A stretch of 64,000 nt of DNA from contig NZ_BMOQ01000006.1 in NCBI RefSeq assembly GCF_014647155.1, positions 186,001 to 250,000 on the forward strand, given 5' to 3'. Position 1 is the stretch's first letter; each line of letters begins with the position of its first letter. The notes beneath the pieces were generated by a model. That model did not search any database and was not told the origin of the DNA. It saw nothing but the letters and a program-made list of their open reading frames with translations. Positions 17,484 to 25,764 of the stretch are shown here, piece after piece. A program made the translations under genes and the position numbers. This DNA comes from Halarchaeum nitratireducens (GTDB lineage Archaea; Halobacteriota; Halobacteria; Halobacteriales; Halobacteriaceae).

Positions 17484-18029
17484 TCACACCACCTCCACGG
17501 TGACCGACCGCGGGAGTGCACTGATCCGGTCCGCGGCGGCGAACACGACGTCGACCCCACGCGGGTACACCGACTGTGCGTCGGCGATCGCATCGACCTC
17601 AGTTGGCGGAAGGGAGACCCGAAGCGTGCGTTCGTCCGGGACGCCGGGACCCGTGAGTCGGAGGGTCGTCGCGGTGGCGTCCGGTCCGAGTGCGTCGACG
17701 CGGTAGATGACGGTCGCGCCGGCGCTCGGTTCGACGAGCGTCCCGCTGCGGACGTCACGAACGTCCCACGTGGGGCTCCCGTTTGTGTGGACGATATCCG
17801 CCGTCTCCGGGGTCGCCGAATCGAAGCGGCCGTGGGACTCCAGTGCGCGCCGCACCGCCTCGTCGAACGTATGCGTCGTGACCTCGTGATCGACGAGAGT
17901 CGTGACGACGGCGTGATCACTTCGTTCGGCCGGAGTTTGCTGGACGGTCCCGGGGCGACTCATCGCGTCTACGAGCGCGCGAAACGTTTCTCTCGTGTCG
18001 TGAATCGGATCGACACTGAGGGCCCTCAC
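17484..18029 (-). CDS. phnH: PhnH, C-P lyase core subunit
   Basis: A 181-residue protein, close to the family length of about 190. The start is like other PhnH proteins: VDPIHDTRETFRALVDAMSRPGTV. DIVHTNGSPTWDVRDVRSGT and the C-terminal YPRGVDVVFAAADRISALPR are family blocks. PhnH dimerises and joins PhnG, PhnI and PhnJ in the core complex. The GTG at 18029 overlaps the phnG stop (GTGA), which sets the start against a longer in-frame ATG. Confidence 0.94.
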   Translation of the reverse strand: MRALSVDPIHDTRETFRALVDAMSRPGTVQQTPAERSDHAVVTTLVDHEVTTHTFDEAVRRALESHGRFDSATPETADIVHTNGSPTWDVRDVRSGTLVEPSAGATVIYRVDALGPDATATTLRLTGPGVPDERTLRVSLPPTEVDAIADAQSVYPRGVDVVFAAADRISALPRSVTVEVV

Positions 18030-18469
18030 AGGTCGTCCTCCATGGTCTCGAAGTCGACCGCTGTGTACTGGCTTTCCGCCCACTCGTGGTTTCGATCCGA
18101 CCGGCGGCGTTCGGCGGCGGCCGCGAGTTCCTCGCGGATACGGCCCGTGACTGGATGCCCGGCGTCGACGGCTGCGTCCACGATGGCGCCGGAGAGCGCC
18201 GCCCGTTCGGCCTTTCCGGGATACATCGCAAATCCGCGACCACCGTTGACTTCGACTTCGGCGGGTGTGACGACGACTTCGCCGAGGTTGAACGGTCGGT
18301 GCTCGACCGGTTCGCGGACGCGCTGCATGAGTAGCTGTGGGTTCGGTTCTTGGAGTACCGTGAACGACGGGTCGCTCGCGAGCACGTCGTCGGCGAGATC
18401 GCCGAGCACGTCCGCCTCCGTCGAGGCGATTCGCTCGAAGCGTTCCGTCCGGTCGTCAGCCGTGTCCAT
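18026..18469 (-). CDS. phnG: PhnG, C-P lyase core subunit
   Basis: A 147-residue protein (E. coli PhnG has 150) with the family segments PQLLMQRVREPVEHRPFNLGEVVVT and EVNGGRGFAMYPGKAERAALSGAIVDAA. It is the first gene of an eight-gene minus-strand operon (phnG-H-I-J-K-L-M, TIM barrel, with the HAD gene ninth), all with overlaps or one-base gaps. CATAAGG at 18496-18502, 27-33 bases upstream, reads CCTTATG on the coding strand and can serve as the TATA box. Confidence 0.94.
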   Translation of the reverse strand: MDTADDRTERFERIASTEADVLGDLADDVLASDPSFTVLQEPNPQLLMQRVREPVEHRPFNLGEVVVTPAEVEVNGGRGFAMYPGKAERAALSGAIVDAAVDAGHPVTGRIREELAAAAERRRSDRNHEWAESQYTAVDFETMEDDL

Positions 18470-18700
18470 ACGCTCTTCAAATGCGAGAACACGCGCATAA
18501 GGCTGAGCTGGGTACTCTCTATGCCACGTTCGAGTGTGCGGCCCGACACCGCGCCCGCGCGTTCCCGTCCGGACTAGTCTATACCCGTCCGGACGCTGCT
18601 CGATCGGGCACCACTTCCCCCGGGCCCGAGATTTCGGTTGTTGACCTACTGTACTCTACGGAGAGAAGGATTATTCTCTCATCCGGGAACATCTGTAACG
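18470..18700. promoter_or_regulatory. divergent control region between phnG and phnD
   Basis: A 231-base gap between the two divergent phosphonate operons. It holds a TATA-like box for phnG (18496-18502) and one for phnD (GATTATTC, 18669-18676, 25-32 bases before the ATG). Between them lie two copies of a CCGTCCGGAC motif, described separately. There is no coding sequence. Confidence 0.7.
18562..18594. promoter_or_regulatory. tandem CCCGTCCGGAC motifs, candidate operator
   Basis: TTCCCGTCCGGAC (18562-18574) and TACCCGTCCGGAC (18582-18594) repeat at a spacing of 20 bases, close to two helical turns. The core GTCCGGAC is itself a palindrome. The same 12 bases TACCCGTCCGGA occur inverted at 23252-23263 in front of the HTH-PhoU regulator gene. 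A role as that regulator's operator is inferred. Confidence 0.5.
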
Positions 18701-19729
18701 ATGTCAGACGCACCTGTCGACGGTCGAACTGCCGCCATCGAAACGTCGACTCGTATGCTTTCCACGACGAGTCGCCGCGGCTTCCTCGCTGCTGGGGGCG
18801 CGGCGACCCTCACCGGGCTCGCCGGCTGTTCGGGCGTCCTCGGTTCGAGTAGTGGCGGTGCTGAGGAGATCACGATGCTCCTCACACCCGGGACGCCCGC
18901 CGACGCCCGACGCCGGTACAAACCGGTGCAGAACCTCCTCAACGGCGAGGTCGACGGCGTGGACGTGAAGATGAAGGTCCCGCAGGACTACTCGGCGATC
19001 CGCCCCGCGCTCAAGAGCGAGCAGGCGGAGATCGGGATGGACGACGTCACCCTGCTCTCCGACCCGAGCCTCATGGACGTCTACGGGACGACCGTGACCG
19101 GCGGGTCCGCGTTCTACTTCTCCGTGATGCTCGTCCCGCTCGACTCGGACATCGACGAGCGCACGGACGTGAAGGGGAAGACGTGGGCGTTCGCGGACCG
19201 GCTCTCGACGAGCGGGTCGATCTTCGCGCTCTACACGCTCCAGCAGGCCGGTCTCGACATCGGGGACGCGCCGAAGGGCGACCCCGTGGACTTCGACGGG
19301 AGCTGGACGAACCACGACGTCGCGCTGGAGAAACTCGGGAACGGCGAGGCGGATGGCGCGACGACGTGGGGCGGGAACGGTATCCCGCACATCCCGGAGA
19401 AGTACGAGTCCGACTTCCCGGACCGCGTGCAGAACAAGAGCTCCTTCCTCGACACGCTCGGGACCGAGGAGCCCCACTTCAAGCCGATCTGGTGGTCGTT
19501 CCCCATCCCGAAGCAGCCGATGTACGCCCGGAAGAGCTGGGACTCCGAGAAGAAGTCGGAGATCGGCGACGCGCTCCTGAACTCCGACGAGGAGACGATC
19601 CAGCAGTACTATCCGGACGACTACAACGAGGACGAGCTCCCGTTCACGACGCTGGTCGACACCTCCGTCGAGGACTATCAGCCGGTGATCAAGCGCATGA
19701 ACGCGGTCGGTATCGATCCCGGCGCGTAA
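18701..19729 (+). CDS. phnD: PhnD, phosphonate-binding lipoprotein
   Basis: A 342-residue solute-binding protein of the phosphonate/phosphite/phosphate type. The signal TTSRRGFLAAGGAATLTGLAGC carries the twin-arginine motif and lipobox, so it is exported folded and lipid-anchored. LLTPGTPADARRRYKPVQNLL, KMKVPQDYSAIRPALKSEQ, GKTWAFADRLSTSGS and DGATTWGGNGI are PhnD family blocks. An internal ATG at 18755 would give a more usual signal length (MLSTTSRRGFL); the 18701 start has better TATA spacing. First gene of the uptake operon. Confidence 0.92.
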   Translation: MSDAPVDGRTAAIETSTRMLSTTSRRGFLAAGGAATLTGLAGCSGVLGSSSGGAEEITMLLTPGTPADARRRYKPVQNLLNGEVDGVDVKMKVPQDYSAIRPALKSEQAEIGMDDVTLLSDPSLMDVYGTTVTGGSAFYFSVMLVPLDSDIDERTDVKGKTWAFADRLSTSGSIFALYTLQQAGLDIGDAPKGDPVDFDGSWTNHDVALEKLGNGEADGATTWGGNGIPHIPEKYESDFPDRVQNKSSFLDTLGTEEPHFKPIWWSFPIPKQPMYARKSWDSEKKSEIGDALLNSDEETIQQYYPDDYNEDELPFTTLVDTSVEDYQPVIKRMNAVGIDPGA

Positions 19730-19751
19730 GCCACCATCGTCTCTTCTCACT

Positions 19752-20561
19752 ATGAGCACACTCAAAGTAGACGGTCTGTCGAAGACGTACGGCGATGTCG
19801 TCGCGCTCCGGGACGTCTCGTTCGAGATCGAGGACGAGTTCGTCGTGTTACTCGGCGAGTCCGGCGCCGGGAAGTCGACGATGCTGCGCTGTATCAACGG
19901 CCTCACAGAGCCGACGAGCGGATCCGTCACGCTCAACGGCGAGCCGCTCGCCGGGACGCGCTCAGAGGTGGGGATGATCTTCCAGCAGCACAACCTCGTG
20001 GAGGGCGTCTCGGCGTACCTAAACGCGCTCAACGGCTCGCTCAACCGGACCTCAACCCTTCGGAGTCTGCTGCAGTGGCAGGATCGCAGCGAGAAGCGCC
20101 GCGCTCTCGAGTCCCTCGAGACGGTCGGATTGCTCGACGAGGCCCACCAGCGCGCCTCGCAGATGAGCGGCGGCCAGCAACAGCGCGTCGGCATCGCTCG
20201 GGCGCTCGTCCAAGATCCGTCGCTGCTACTTGCCGATGAACCGGTCGCGAGCCTCGATCCGTCGAGCGCCGAGACGGTGATGGCGTATCTGAAGAAGGCC
20301 GCGCAGACGCACGACATCACCGGGCTCGTCAGCCTCCACCAGGTCAACATCGCCGCGCACTTCGGCGACCGATTTATCGGCCTGCGCGACGGCGAACTGT
20401 ACTTCGACGTCGAGAACGGCGAACTGACGCCCGATCTCATTGACGGCCTCTACGGGAACGTCGAGACGGTCGGGCTCGCGGAACGAACCGACGAGCAACC
20501 CGACGAATCGAACGACGAAACGGTCCCCCCTCTCGCGGCGAACGAACAGGTGTCGGTATGA
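19752..20561 (+). CDS. phnC: PhnC, phosphonate importer ATPase
   Basis: A 269-residue ABC ATPase: Walker A GESGAGKSTM, Q-loop IFQQHNLVEGVSAYLNALNG (typical PhnC), signature MSGGQQQRVG, Walker B LLLADEPVASLD and switch SLHQVNIA (typical PhnC). A polar acidic C-terminal tail of about 25 residues follows the core. It drives import with PhnE. Its stop overlaps the phnE ATG by 4 bases. Confidence 0.94.
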   Translation: MSTLKVDGLSKTYGDVVALRDVSFEIEDEFVVLLGESGAGKSTMLRCINGLTEPTSGSVTLNGEPLAGTRSEVGMIFQQHNLVEGVSAYLNALNGSLNRTSTLRSLLQWQDRSEKRRALESLETVGLLDEAHQRASQMSGGQQQRVGIARALVQDPSLLLADEPVASLDPSSAETVMAYLKKAAQTHDITGLVSLHQVNIAAHFGDRFIGLRDGELYFDVENGELTPDLIDGLYGNVETVGLAERTDEQPDESNDETVPPLAANEQVSV

Positions 20562-21550
20562 GTTCGGACTCCACACGCAAGGGCGTTCGCGAGTACTTCG
20601 GGCTCACTGAGCTCGGGGATACGCCGGTCGATCAGAAGCTGACCGACATCAAGCGCCGGAAGACGATCCGACGCATCTACACGCTCGTCGGGGTCGTCGT
20701 CGCGGGTGCTCTCTTCTACGCGAGCCTCGTCGTCATCGGGTTCTCGATCACCGAACTGATCAACCAGATTCCGCAGTTCCTCGAGGCACTCACGGAGTAC
20801 TTCCCGCCGACTACCTACTACGGCATCCCGTTCATCGACGTGATGCAGTACTGGGAGTTCATGGTCGCAGAGAACCTCTTCGCGGCGTCGGCGACGACGA
20901 TGGCCATCGCGTTCGCCGGGACCGTCCTCGGCCTCCCCGCCGCACTCTTCTTCGGTGTGATGGCGAGCGAGCGTGTCGTCCCGTACCCGTTCAATTTCGC
21001 CTTCCGGGGGACGATGAGCTTCATCCGCGCGATCCCCGCGCTCGTATGGGTGCTCATCCTGATCCCGCTCGGCGGCGTCGGACCGTTCACCGCTGCGCTC
21101 GCGATCATGATCGACACCACGGGCTACCTCGGTCGTCTCTTCACCGACGAACTCGAGGAGATCGGCGACGGGCCCATCGAGGGAATCGAGAGCACTGGCG
21201 CGAACAAGACACAGACCATCTCCTTTGGGATGTTGAGCCAGGTCTTCCGCCAGTTCATCGCGTGGATCGCGTTCGACCTCGAACACAACGTCCGATCCGC
21301 CATCGGACTCGGCCTCATCGGTGCCGGCGGACTCGGCCTCGAGTTGAACATCCAACGCAAGACGTTCCACTACACGGAGATGATGGCCTGCATCATCCTC
21401 GTCATCCTCATGGCCGGGTCGGTCGAACTCCTGAGCCAACGCGTCCGGGCCTACCTCCGCGACGAGGACGAGGTCGAACAAACCGGCTTTATCGAGGCGT
21501 TCCTCACTGCTCCGAGGAAAATCATCGAGTCGACCGCGGGGCGACGCTAG
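20558..21550 (+). CDS. phnE: PhnE, phosphonate importer permease
   Basis: A 330-residue permease with about six membrane spans after a 45-residue cytoplasmic lead. RAIPALVWVLILIPLGGVGPFTAALAI and TGYLGRLFTDELEEIGDGPIEGIESTGANK (the EAA-type loop) are PhnE hallmarks, as is the glycine-rich GLGLIGAGGLGLEL. The next gene begins directly at its stop (TAG then ATG), indicating one operon. Confidence 0.94.
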   Translation: MSSDSTRKGVREYFGLTELGDTPVDQKLTDIKRRKTIRRIYTLVGVVVAGALFYASLVVIGFSITELINQIPQFLEALTEYFPPTTYYGIPFIDVMQYWEFMVAENLFAASATTMAIAFAGTVLGLPAALFFGVMASERVVPYPFNFAFRGTMSFIRAIPALVWVLILIPLGGVGPFTAALAIMIDTTGYLGRLFTDELEEIGDGPIEGIESTGANKTQTISFGMLSQVFRQFIAWIAFDLEHNVRSAIGLGLIGAGGLGLELNIQRKTFHYTEMMACIILVILMAGSVELLSQRVRAYLRDEDEVEQTGFIEAFLTAPRKIIESTAGRR

Positions 21551-22195
21551 ATGTACTACGAGTCCTACGGCGATGACAACGACGTCACTCTGGACGAAGA
21601 ACCAACGATCCATGATCCGGTCGTTATCACGGAGAGTGAACTCGGCCCGTGGACGGAGGTCGGTTCGCAGTGTCGGCTCAACGACTCCGAGGTCGGCGCG
21701 TACTCCTATCTAATGCGGCGCGTCCAGCTCGATCACGCCGGTGTCGGGAAGTTTTCAAGTATCGCGTCCGACGTACGACTCGGCCCGCCCAATCACACGA
21801 TTGAGCGTCCGACCGCCCATCACGTGACGTACCGTGCGGCGCAGTATGGGCTCGGTGACGACGACGAACGGGTATTTGAGTGGCGCGCCGGCCAACCAGT
21901 TACTGTCGGCCACGACGTCTGGATCGGGCACGGGGCGACTGTTCTCCCCGGAGTCACCATCGGGAACGGAGCCGTCGTTGGCGCGGGCGCCGTCGTCACC
22001 CATGATGTCGACCCCTACACCGTTGTCGGCGGCACACCTGCGACACCGATTCGCCGGCGTTTCGATACGGAGACCGCGGCGCGCATCGAAGCGACCGAGT
22101 GGTGGGACTGGAGCCACGAGACGCTCCGCGAACGTCTGCCTACGCTACGGGACACCGACACATTCCTCGCTGAGCACGCGCCCGAACGAGCCTAA
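21551..22195 (+). CDS. phosphonate-metabolism hexapeptide-repeat acyltransferase
   Basis: A 214-residue left-handed beta-helix protein. Hexapeptide repeats run through VGSQCRLNDSEVGAYSYL to VGHDVWIGHGATVLPGVTIG, NGAVVGAGAVVTHDVDPYTVVGG. The N terminus (EEPTIHDPVVITESELGPWTEVG) matches the phn-linked transferase family found in many C-P lyase operons. The acceptor is unknown; acylation of aminophosphonates, as PhnO does, is one idea. It sits immediately after phnE. Confidence 0.88.
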   Translation: MYYESYGDDNDVTLDEEPTIHDPVVITESELGPWTEVGSQCRLNDSEVGAYSYLMRRVQLDHAGVGKFSSIASDVRLGPPNHTIERPTAHHVTYRAAQYGLGDDDERVFEWRAGQPVTVGHDVWIGHGATVLPGVTIGNGAVVGAGAVVTHDVDPYTVVGGTPATPIRRRFDTETAARIEATEWWDWSHETLRERLPTLRDTDTFLAEHAPERA

Positions 22196-22291
22196 GACTG
22201 GTTACCGCTCGATTTTCTCCGCGCCACCGAGCGACCGACGGCCGTCCCCCGCGTCGCTCCCATCCCAAATGCGGGAGGAGTCTGCTTCCAA

Positions 22292-23206
22292 CTAGACAAT
22301 CACGTGGTCAGGCTGCAGTCCCGTGTGAAGGCGAACAGCGATTTCCGCTGAGTGCACCCAGTAGTAGATAGCTCGCTCGAGCGCTCGTGTGACGGAGACG
22401 AGATAGCCGTACGTGCTGTGATCGTAGGCGCTGATGAGTTCGAACAACTCGTTGAGGTCGCGGTGGACGCGTTCTTCCTGCGTCAACAGGGTCTCGTACG
22501 CATCGGCATCGCCCTCGAACACGATACGCTCGAAGAGGTCGTCGATCTCCGCACCGGTAGTGAAGATGTCCGCGACGCGGTCTTCGACGATGCCGGTCGT
22601 CGTGACGTCGTTGCTCTCGACGACGTCGGCGACGAAGCACGCCCGATCGCCGATGATCTCGAGGTTCGTCGCGATGGTTGCCAGATCGGATGCGATTCGA
22701 TTCCCTGGCCATCCGGTCGTGAGCGTGTATGATTTGAGTTCGTTGAGGACGTGGGAGTACCGCTCGTTCGCAAGCGATTCGAAGGCGCTCGCGGGGCGCT
22801 CCGGGGTGTTACCGAGAAACACACTTTGTGCTGCCGCGTACTGCTCCGTCGTGACGTCGCTCAATCGCTGTAACGGCTCGCGGATCGAGGCGTCCCGATC
22901 CGTCTCGTCGCCCGGGGATGCAGCGAGAGCATTCGGACCGTCGACCTGACCGACGACAGGAGAGATCTTGGTCGCCTGGGCGTACGCCGTGTCTTCATCG
23001 ACCACGTACGCTTTTTTCACCACGCCACTTCGCTTGAGGTGTTGGAGAAGCTCGGAAAGATACTGCTCTGAGATACCGATCTCATCGGCGAGGTCGGCTT
23101 TCGTCTCCGGCGCGCTGTGGTCGATCACCTCGATTAGTTGTACGAGCGTCGCGTTTCGGCCCTGTGGTGTGAAGTCGTGAGGCCGGTACCAGCGGCGCTT
23201 GGACAT
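22292..23206 (-). CDS. HTH-PhoU transcriptional regulator
   Basis: A 304-residue protein: an N-terminal winged helix (about residues 18-66; ETKADLADEIGISEQYLSEL then LKRSGVVKKAYVVD) followed by PhoU-type four-helix domains (about 110-300; YSHVLNELKSYTL, IATNLEIIGDRACFVADVVE). PhoU domains monitor phosphate status; fused to a DNA-binding domain this is likely a phosphate- or phosphonate-responsive regulator. Divergent from the second PhoU-domain gene and convergent with the transferase. TATA-like TTATTTTC lies 21-30 bases before the ATG. Confidence 0.85.
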   Translation of the reverse strand: MSKRRWYRPHDFTPQGRNATLVQLIEVIDHSAPETKADLADEIGISEQYLSELLQHLKRSGVVKKAYVVDEDTAYAQATKISPVVGQVDGPNALAASPGDETDRDASIREPLQRLSDVTTEQYAAAQSVFLGNTPERPASAFESLANERYSHVLNELKSYTLTTGWPGNRIASDLATIATNLEIIGDRACFVADVVESNDVTTTGIVEDRVADIFTTGAEIDDLFERIVFEGDADAYETLLTQEERVHRDLNELFELISAYDHSTYGYLVSVTRALERAIYYWVHSAEIAVRLHTGLQPDHVIV

Positions 23207-23400
23207 ACTTGTGGATGCCGTGATGAGAAAATAACCGTACCGTCCTTACTATCCGGACGGGTACGGAGAGTCCGGACTCGAGGTGGATGGTGGGCGAGAG
23301 AGCGAAGTCGCCGTCGATCCATATACCTGTATAGCTCTCAATACTAGGTTAGTATCCACATACCAATAATCAGGTGGAGTGCGTCCCCACCGTCGCGTAT
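23207..23400. promoter_or_regulatory. divergent control region between the two PhoU-domain genes
   Basis: 194 bases, AT-richer than the surroundings. A TATA-like box for the minus gene lies at 23227-23236, and CCAATAATC at 23363-23371 may serve the plus gene. An inverted TACCCGTCCGGA motif (23252-23263) and a second GTCCGGAC (23270-23277) lie 16 bases or more upstream of the minus-strand TATA box. Confidence 0.6.
23252..23277. promoter_or_regulatory. inverted TACCCGTCCGGA motif plus GTCCGGAC, candidate operator
   Basis: TCCGGACGGGTA at 23252-23263 is the exact reverse complement of the motif at 18582-18593 in the phnG/phnD gap, and GTCCGGAC follows at 23270-23277. The position just upstream of the regulator's own TATA box would suit autoregulation. 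The regulatory role is inferred. Confidence 0.45.
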
Positions 23401-24408
23401 ATGGAGACACGGAAAGTCCAGTTGTCCGGAGGGACTACGTACACCGTCTCGTTACCCAAAACGTGGGCGGAAGAGCACGGTATCGAGGCGGGGTCGGTGC
23501 TCCGGATGCATACTGGCGACGATGGGTCATTGCTCGTTGAGGCTTCCGGTAACGCGGGCCAGTCGGAACGCGCCGTCGAACTCACCGTGTCGAACGACGA
23601 CGATACGATCCGACGACAACTCCCGGCCGCATATAGCGTCGGGGTCGACGCCGTCACACTTATCGATCAGTCACGGAACCCGAGCGAACGCCGTCCGGTC
23701 GTCGAAGATTCTGTCCGGGGGCTCTCCGGGTTCGAAGTCCTCGAAACGACCGAGAGCCGAATTCGCCTCACAAACCTCATCGACGCCGAGAACGTCGACG
23801 TCCGAAAGAGCACCCTTCGCCTCCGTCTCGTCGTCCTCGCGATGCATCGGGACGCATTGACCGCGGTCTGTAAGGGCGACGAGGCACTCGCCCGCCAAGT
23901 GATCCACCGCGACGACGAGGCGGATAAGCTGTTCTCGATGATCACGCGCCACTTCCGGCGCTCGCTCACGAACCTTCGCGAAGTCCGGAAGCTCGGATAC
24001 AGCCGAGACGAACTCTTCGAGTATTACTACGCTGCCCGGCAGTTCGAGCGGATCGGGGACCACGCGGAGAAGATCGCAACTCTCTCTCTCGAACCCGACC
24101 TTTCACTCTCTGCGGCATACATCGATCGCCTCTCCACAGTCGGTGACGCCGTGCGCGATGTCGTCGACGATACGGCGACACTCCTCCTCGAAAGCACCGA
24201 CCTCGACGAGATCCTCGCGGTCACTCACGATGCCGATCGCGTCCTTGACGACGTGGACGCATTTGACCGCGAACTATACGACACCGACAACCCGGGCGAA
24301 GCCTATATGCTCGGATTGTTACTCGACAGTCTTCGACGAACCGTCGAGTACGGTGGGAACATCGCCGATATCGCCCTCCAACAGCGGATCCGAACCGCGG
24401 TCGAGTAA
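23401..24408 (+). CDS. AbrB-PhoU phosphate-uptake regulator
   Basis: A 335-residue protein. An N-terminal SpoVT/AbrB-type domain (METRKVQLSGGTTYTVSLPK, about residues 1-45) is joined to two PhoU helical repeats, with FSMITRHFRRSLTNLREVRKLG and ARQFERIGDHAEKIA. Many archaeal genomes carry this architecture near phosphate transporters. It probably senses or controls phosphate uptake. The ATG at 23401 is preferred over an upstream GTG at 23374 because METRKVQLSGG is the conserved start. Last gene of the island before the right repeat. Confidence 0.88.
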   Translation: METRKVQLSGGTTYTVSLPKTWAEEHGIEAGSVLRMHTGDDGSLLVEASGNAGQSERAVELTVSNDDDTIRRQLPAAYSVGVDAVTLIDQSRNPSERRPVVEDSVRGLSGFEVLETTESRIRLTNLIDAENVDVRKSTLRLRLVVLAMHRDALTAVCKGDEALARQVIHRDDEADKLFSMITRHFRRSLTNLREVRKLGYSRDELFEYYYAARQFERIGDHAEKIATLSLEPDLSLSAAYIDRLSTVGDAVRDVVDDTATLLLESTDLDEILAVTHDADRVLDDVDAFDRELYDTDNPGEAYMLGLLLDSLRRTVEYGGNIADIALQQRIRTAVE

Positions 24409-24504
24409 CGGTCGTTTCTGCCCCGTAGCTCTCGTCACCGCGGCCACAACGGCTATCGATGCTCTCCGTTCACCCGTTTTCCAGTGGCGTCTCGTGTGCT
24501 GCGT

Positions 24505-24626
24505 GGACGACGCTCGCGACGGCGACCGACGCGTCGGCGTTTAATCCCCGGCGGTCGATGGGCGTGTATGAACACGAGCGCGGAGAGCGCGGCGTTCCGA
24601 TTCGACTATCGACCGGCGGCGATCCG
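24505..24626 (+). repeat. right copy of the 122-base direct repeat
   Basis: Matches 10994-11115 with one mismatch. It includes the TTTAAT promoter-like stretch (around 24540) and the first 59 bases of the intact dehydrogenase gene. This copy retains the full gene downstream, so it marks the right-hand junction of the island. Confidence 0.93.
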
Positions 24627-25764
24627 ATACGGCGCGGGCGAGATAGCCCACTTGGGCGCGGAGCTCGCCGCGTGCGGCGTCGAGCGCGCGCTCGTCGTCG
24701 CGGGAACGACGACCGGGACGACGCCGGCCGTGATCGACCCGGTGACGGACGGGGCGGGCGGGCGCTCGGCGGACGTGTTCGCGGAGACGACGTCGGAGAA
24801 GCGACTCGACACGGCACTCGCCGGCGCCGAGCGGTACGAGGCGCTCGACGCGGACGGCGTCGTCGCGCTCGGCGGGGGATCGAGCCTCGACGTGGCGAGG
24901 GCGATCCGGGCGCTCGTCGCTCACGACGAACGCGACGCCGCGGTCGCGTCGTTCGCGGAGACGGGCGCGCTCCCGGTTCCGGACGACCTCCCGCCGTTCG
25001 TCGTGGTGCCGACGACGCTCGCGGGCGCGGATCTCTCGCTCGTCGGCGGTCTGATGGCGACGCCGGCGAACGGGCACGTCGACGAGGCCGTCGCGGGCGG
25101 GGTCTCTGCACCGGCGCTCATGCCCGACGCGGCGGTCTACGACCCCGACCTCGTGGCGACGACGCCGAGCGACGTCCTCCGCGCGTCCGCGATGAACGGC
25201 TTCGATAAGGGCGTCGAGTCGCTGTACGCGCGGACGGCGACGCCCGTGACGGACGGGACGGCGGCGCGCGGCCTCCGCGTCCTGCGCGAGTCGCTCCCCA
25301 CCCTCGGCGGCGACGACCCGGCGTACGGCGCGGCGGTGCGGGGGACGATCCTCGTCCAGTACGGGATCGCGCGCCCGGACGCGACGACGCTCGCGCTGAT
25401 CCACGCGTTCGGCCACGGCCTGACCACGCACTCGGCGGTCCAGCAGGGCGCGGCGCACGCGATCGTCGCCCCGCACGTCCTCGACTACCTCTTCGAGCGC
25501 GGCGACTGCCGGCGGGACCTGCTCGCGGACGCGCTCGCCGTCCCGTCGGACGCGGACCCCGCCGCGGGCGTCGTCGAGGCCGTGACTGCCGTCCGCGATG
25601 GCCTCGACCTCCCGACGCGACTCCGCGACCTCGATGACGTCGCGGAGGCGGACCTCCCGGCGATCGCGGCGACGACCGCGGCGGACGATCTGATCGAGAA
25701 CGTCCCCGCGGGGATCGACGTCACTGACGACGCGCTGACGGCGGTGCTCCGGGCTGCGTGGTGA
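24568..25764 (+). CDS. iron-type (group III) alcohol dehydrogenase/maleylacetate reductase family protein
   Basis: A 398-residue protein with the nucleotide-binding GGGSSLDVARAI motif (about residue 98), VPTTLAGADLSLV and a metal-site region of FDKGVES then LALIHAFGHGLTTHSAVQQGAAHAIV, which keeps two of the family histidines. It should be an NAD(P)-dependent oxidoreductase; the substrate is unknown. Its promoter and first 20 codons are duplicated at 10994-11115, left of the phosphonate island, so it is the interrupted target gene, still intact. Confidence 0.88.
   Translation: MNTSAESAAFRFDYRPAAIRYGAGEIAHLGAELAACGVERALVVAGTTTGTTPAVIDPVTDGAGGRSADVFAETTSEKRLDTALAGAERYEALDADGVVALGGGSSLDVARAIRALVAHDERDAAVASFAETGALPVPDDLPPFVVVPTTLAGADLSLVGGLMATPANGHVDEAVAGGVSAPALMPDAAVYDPDLVATTPSDVLRASAMNGFDKGVESLYARTATPVTDGTAARGLRVLRESLPTLGGDDPAYGAAVRGTILVQYGIARPDATTLALIHAFGHGLTTHSAVQQGAAHAIVAPHVLDYLFERGDCRRDLLADALAVPSDADPAAGVVEAVTAVRDGLDLPTRLRDLDDVAEADLPAIAATTAADDLIENVPAGIDVTDDALTAVLRAAW

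Larger units (their letters stand above)
11116..24504. mobile_element. phosphonate-utilisation island (about 13.4 kb) between direct repeats
   Basis: The block carries only genes for phosphonate uptake, C-P bond cleavage and PhoU-type regulation. It lies between two near-identical 122-base copies of the dehydrogenase gene's 5' end. No integrase, transposase or terminal inverted repeat is visible. The geometry fits single-crossover integration of a circular DNA that carried the same short fragment, or insertion with a large target duplication. The mechanism is inferred; the repeat is directly seen. Confidence 0.7.
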
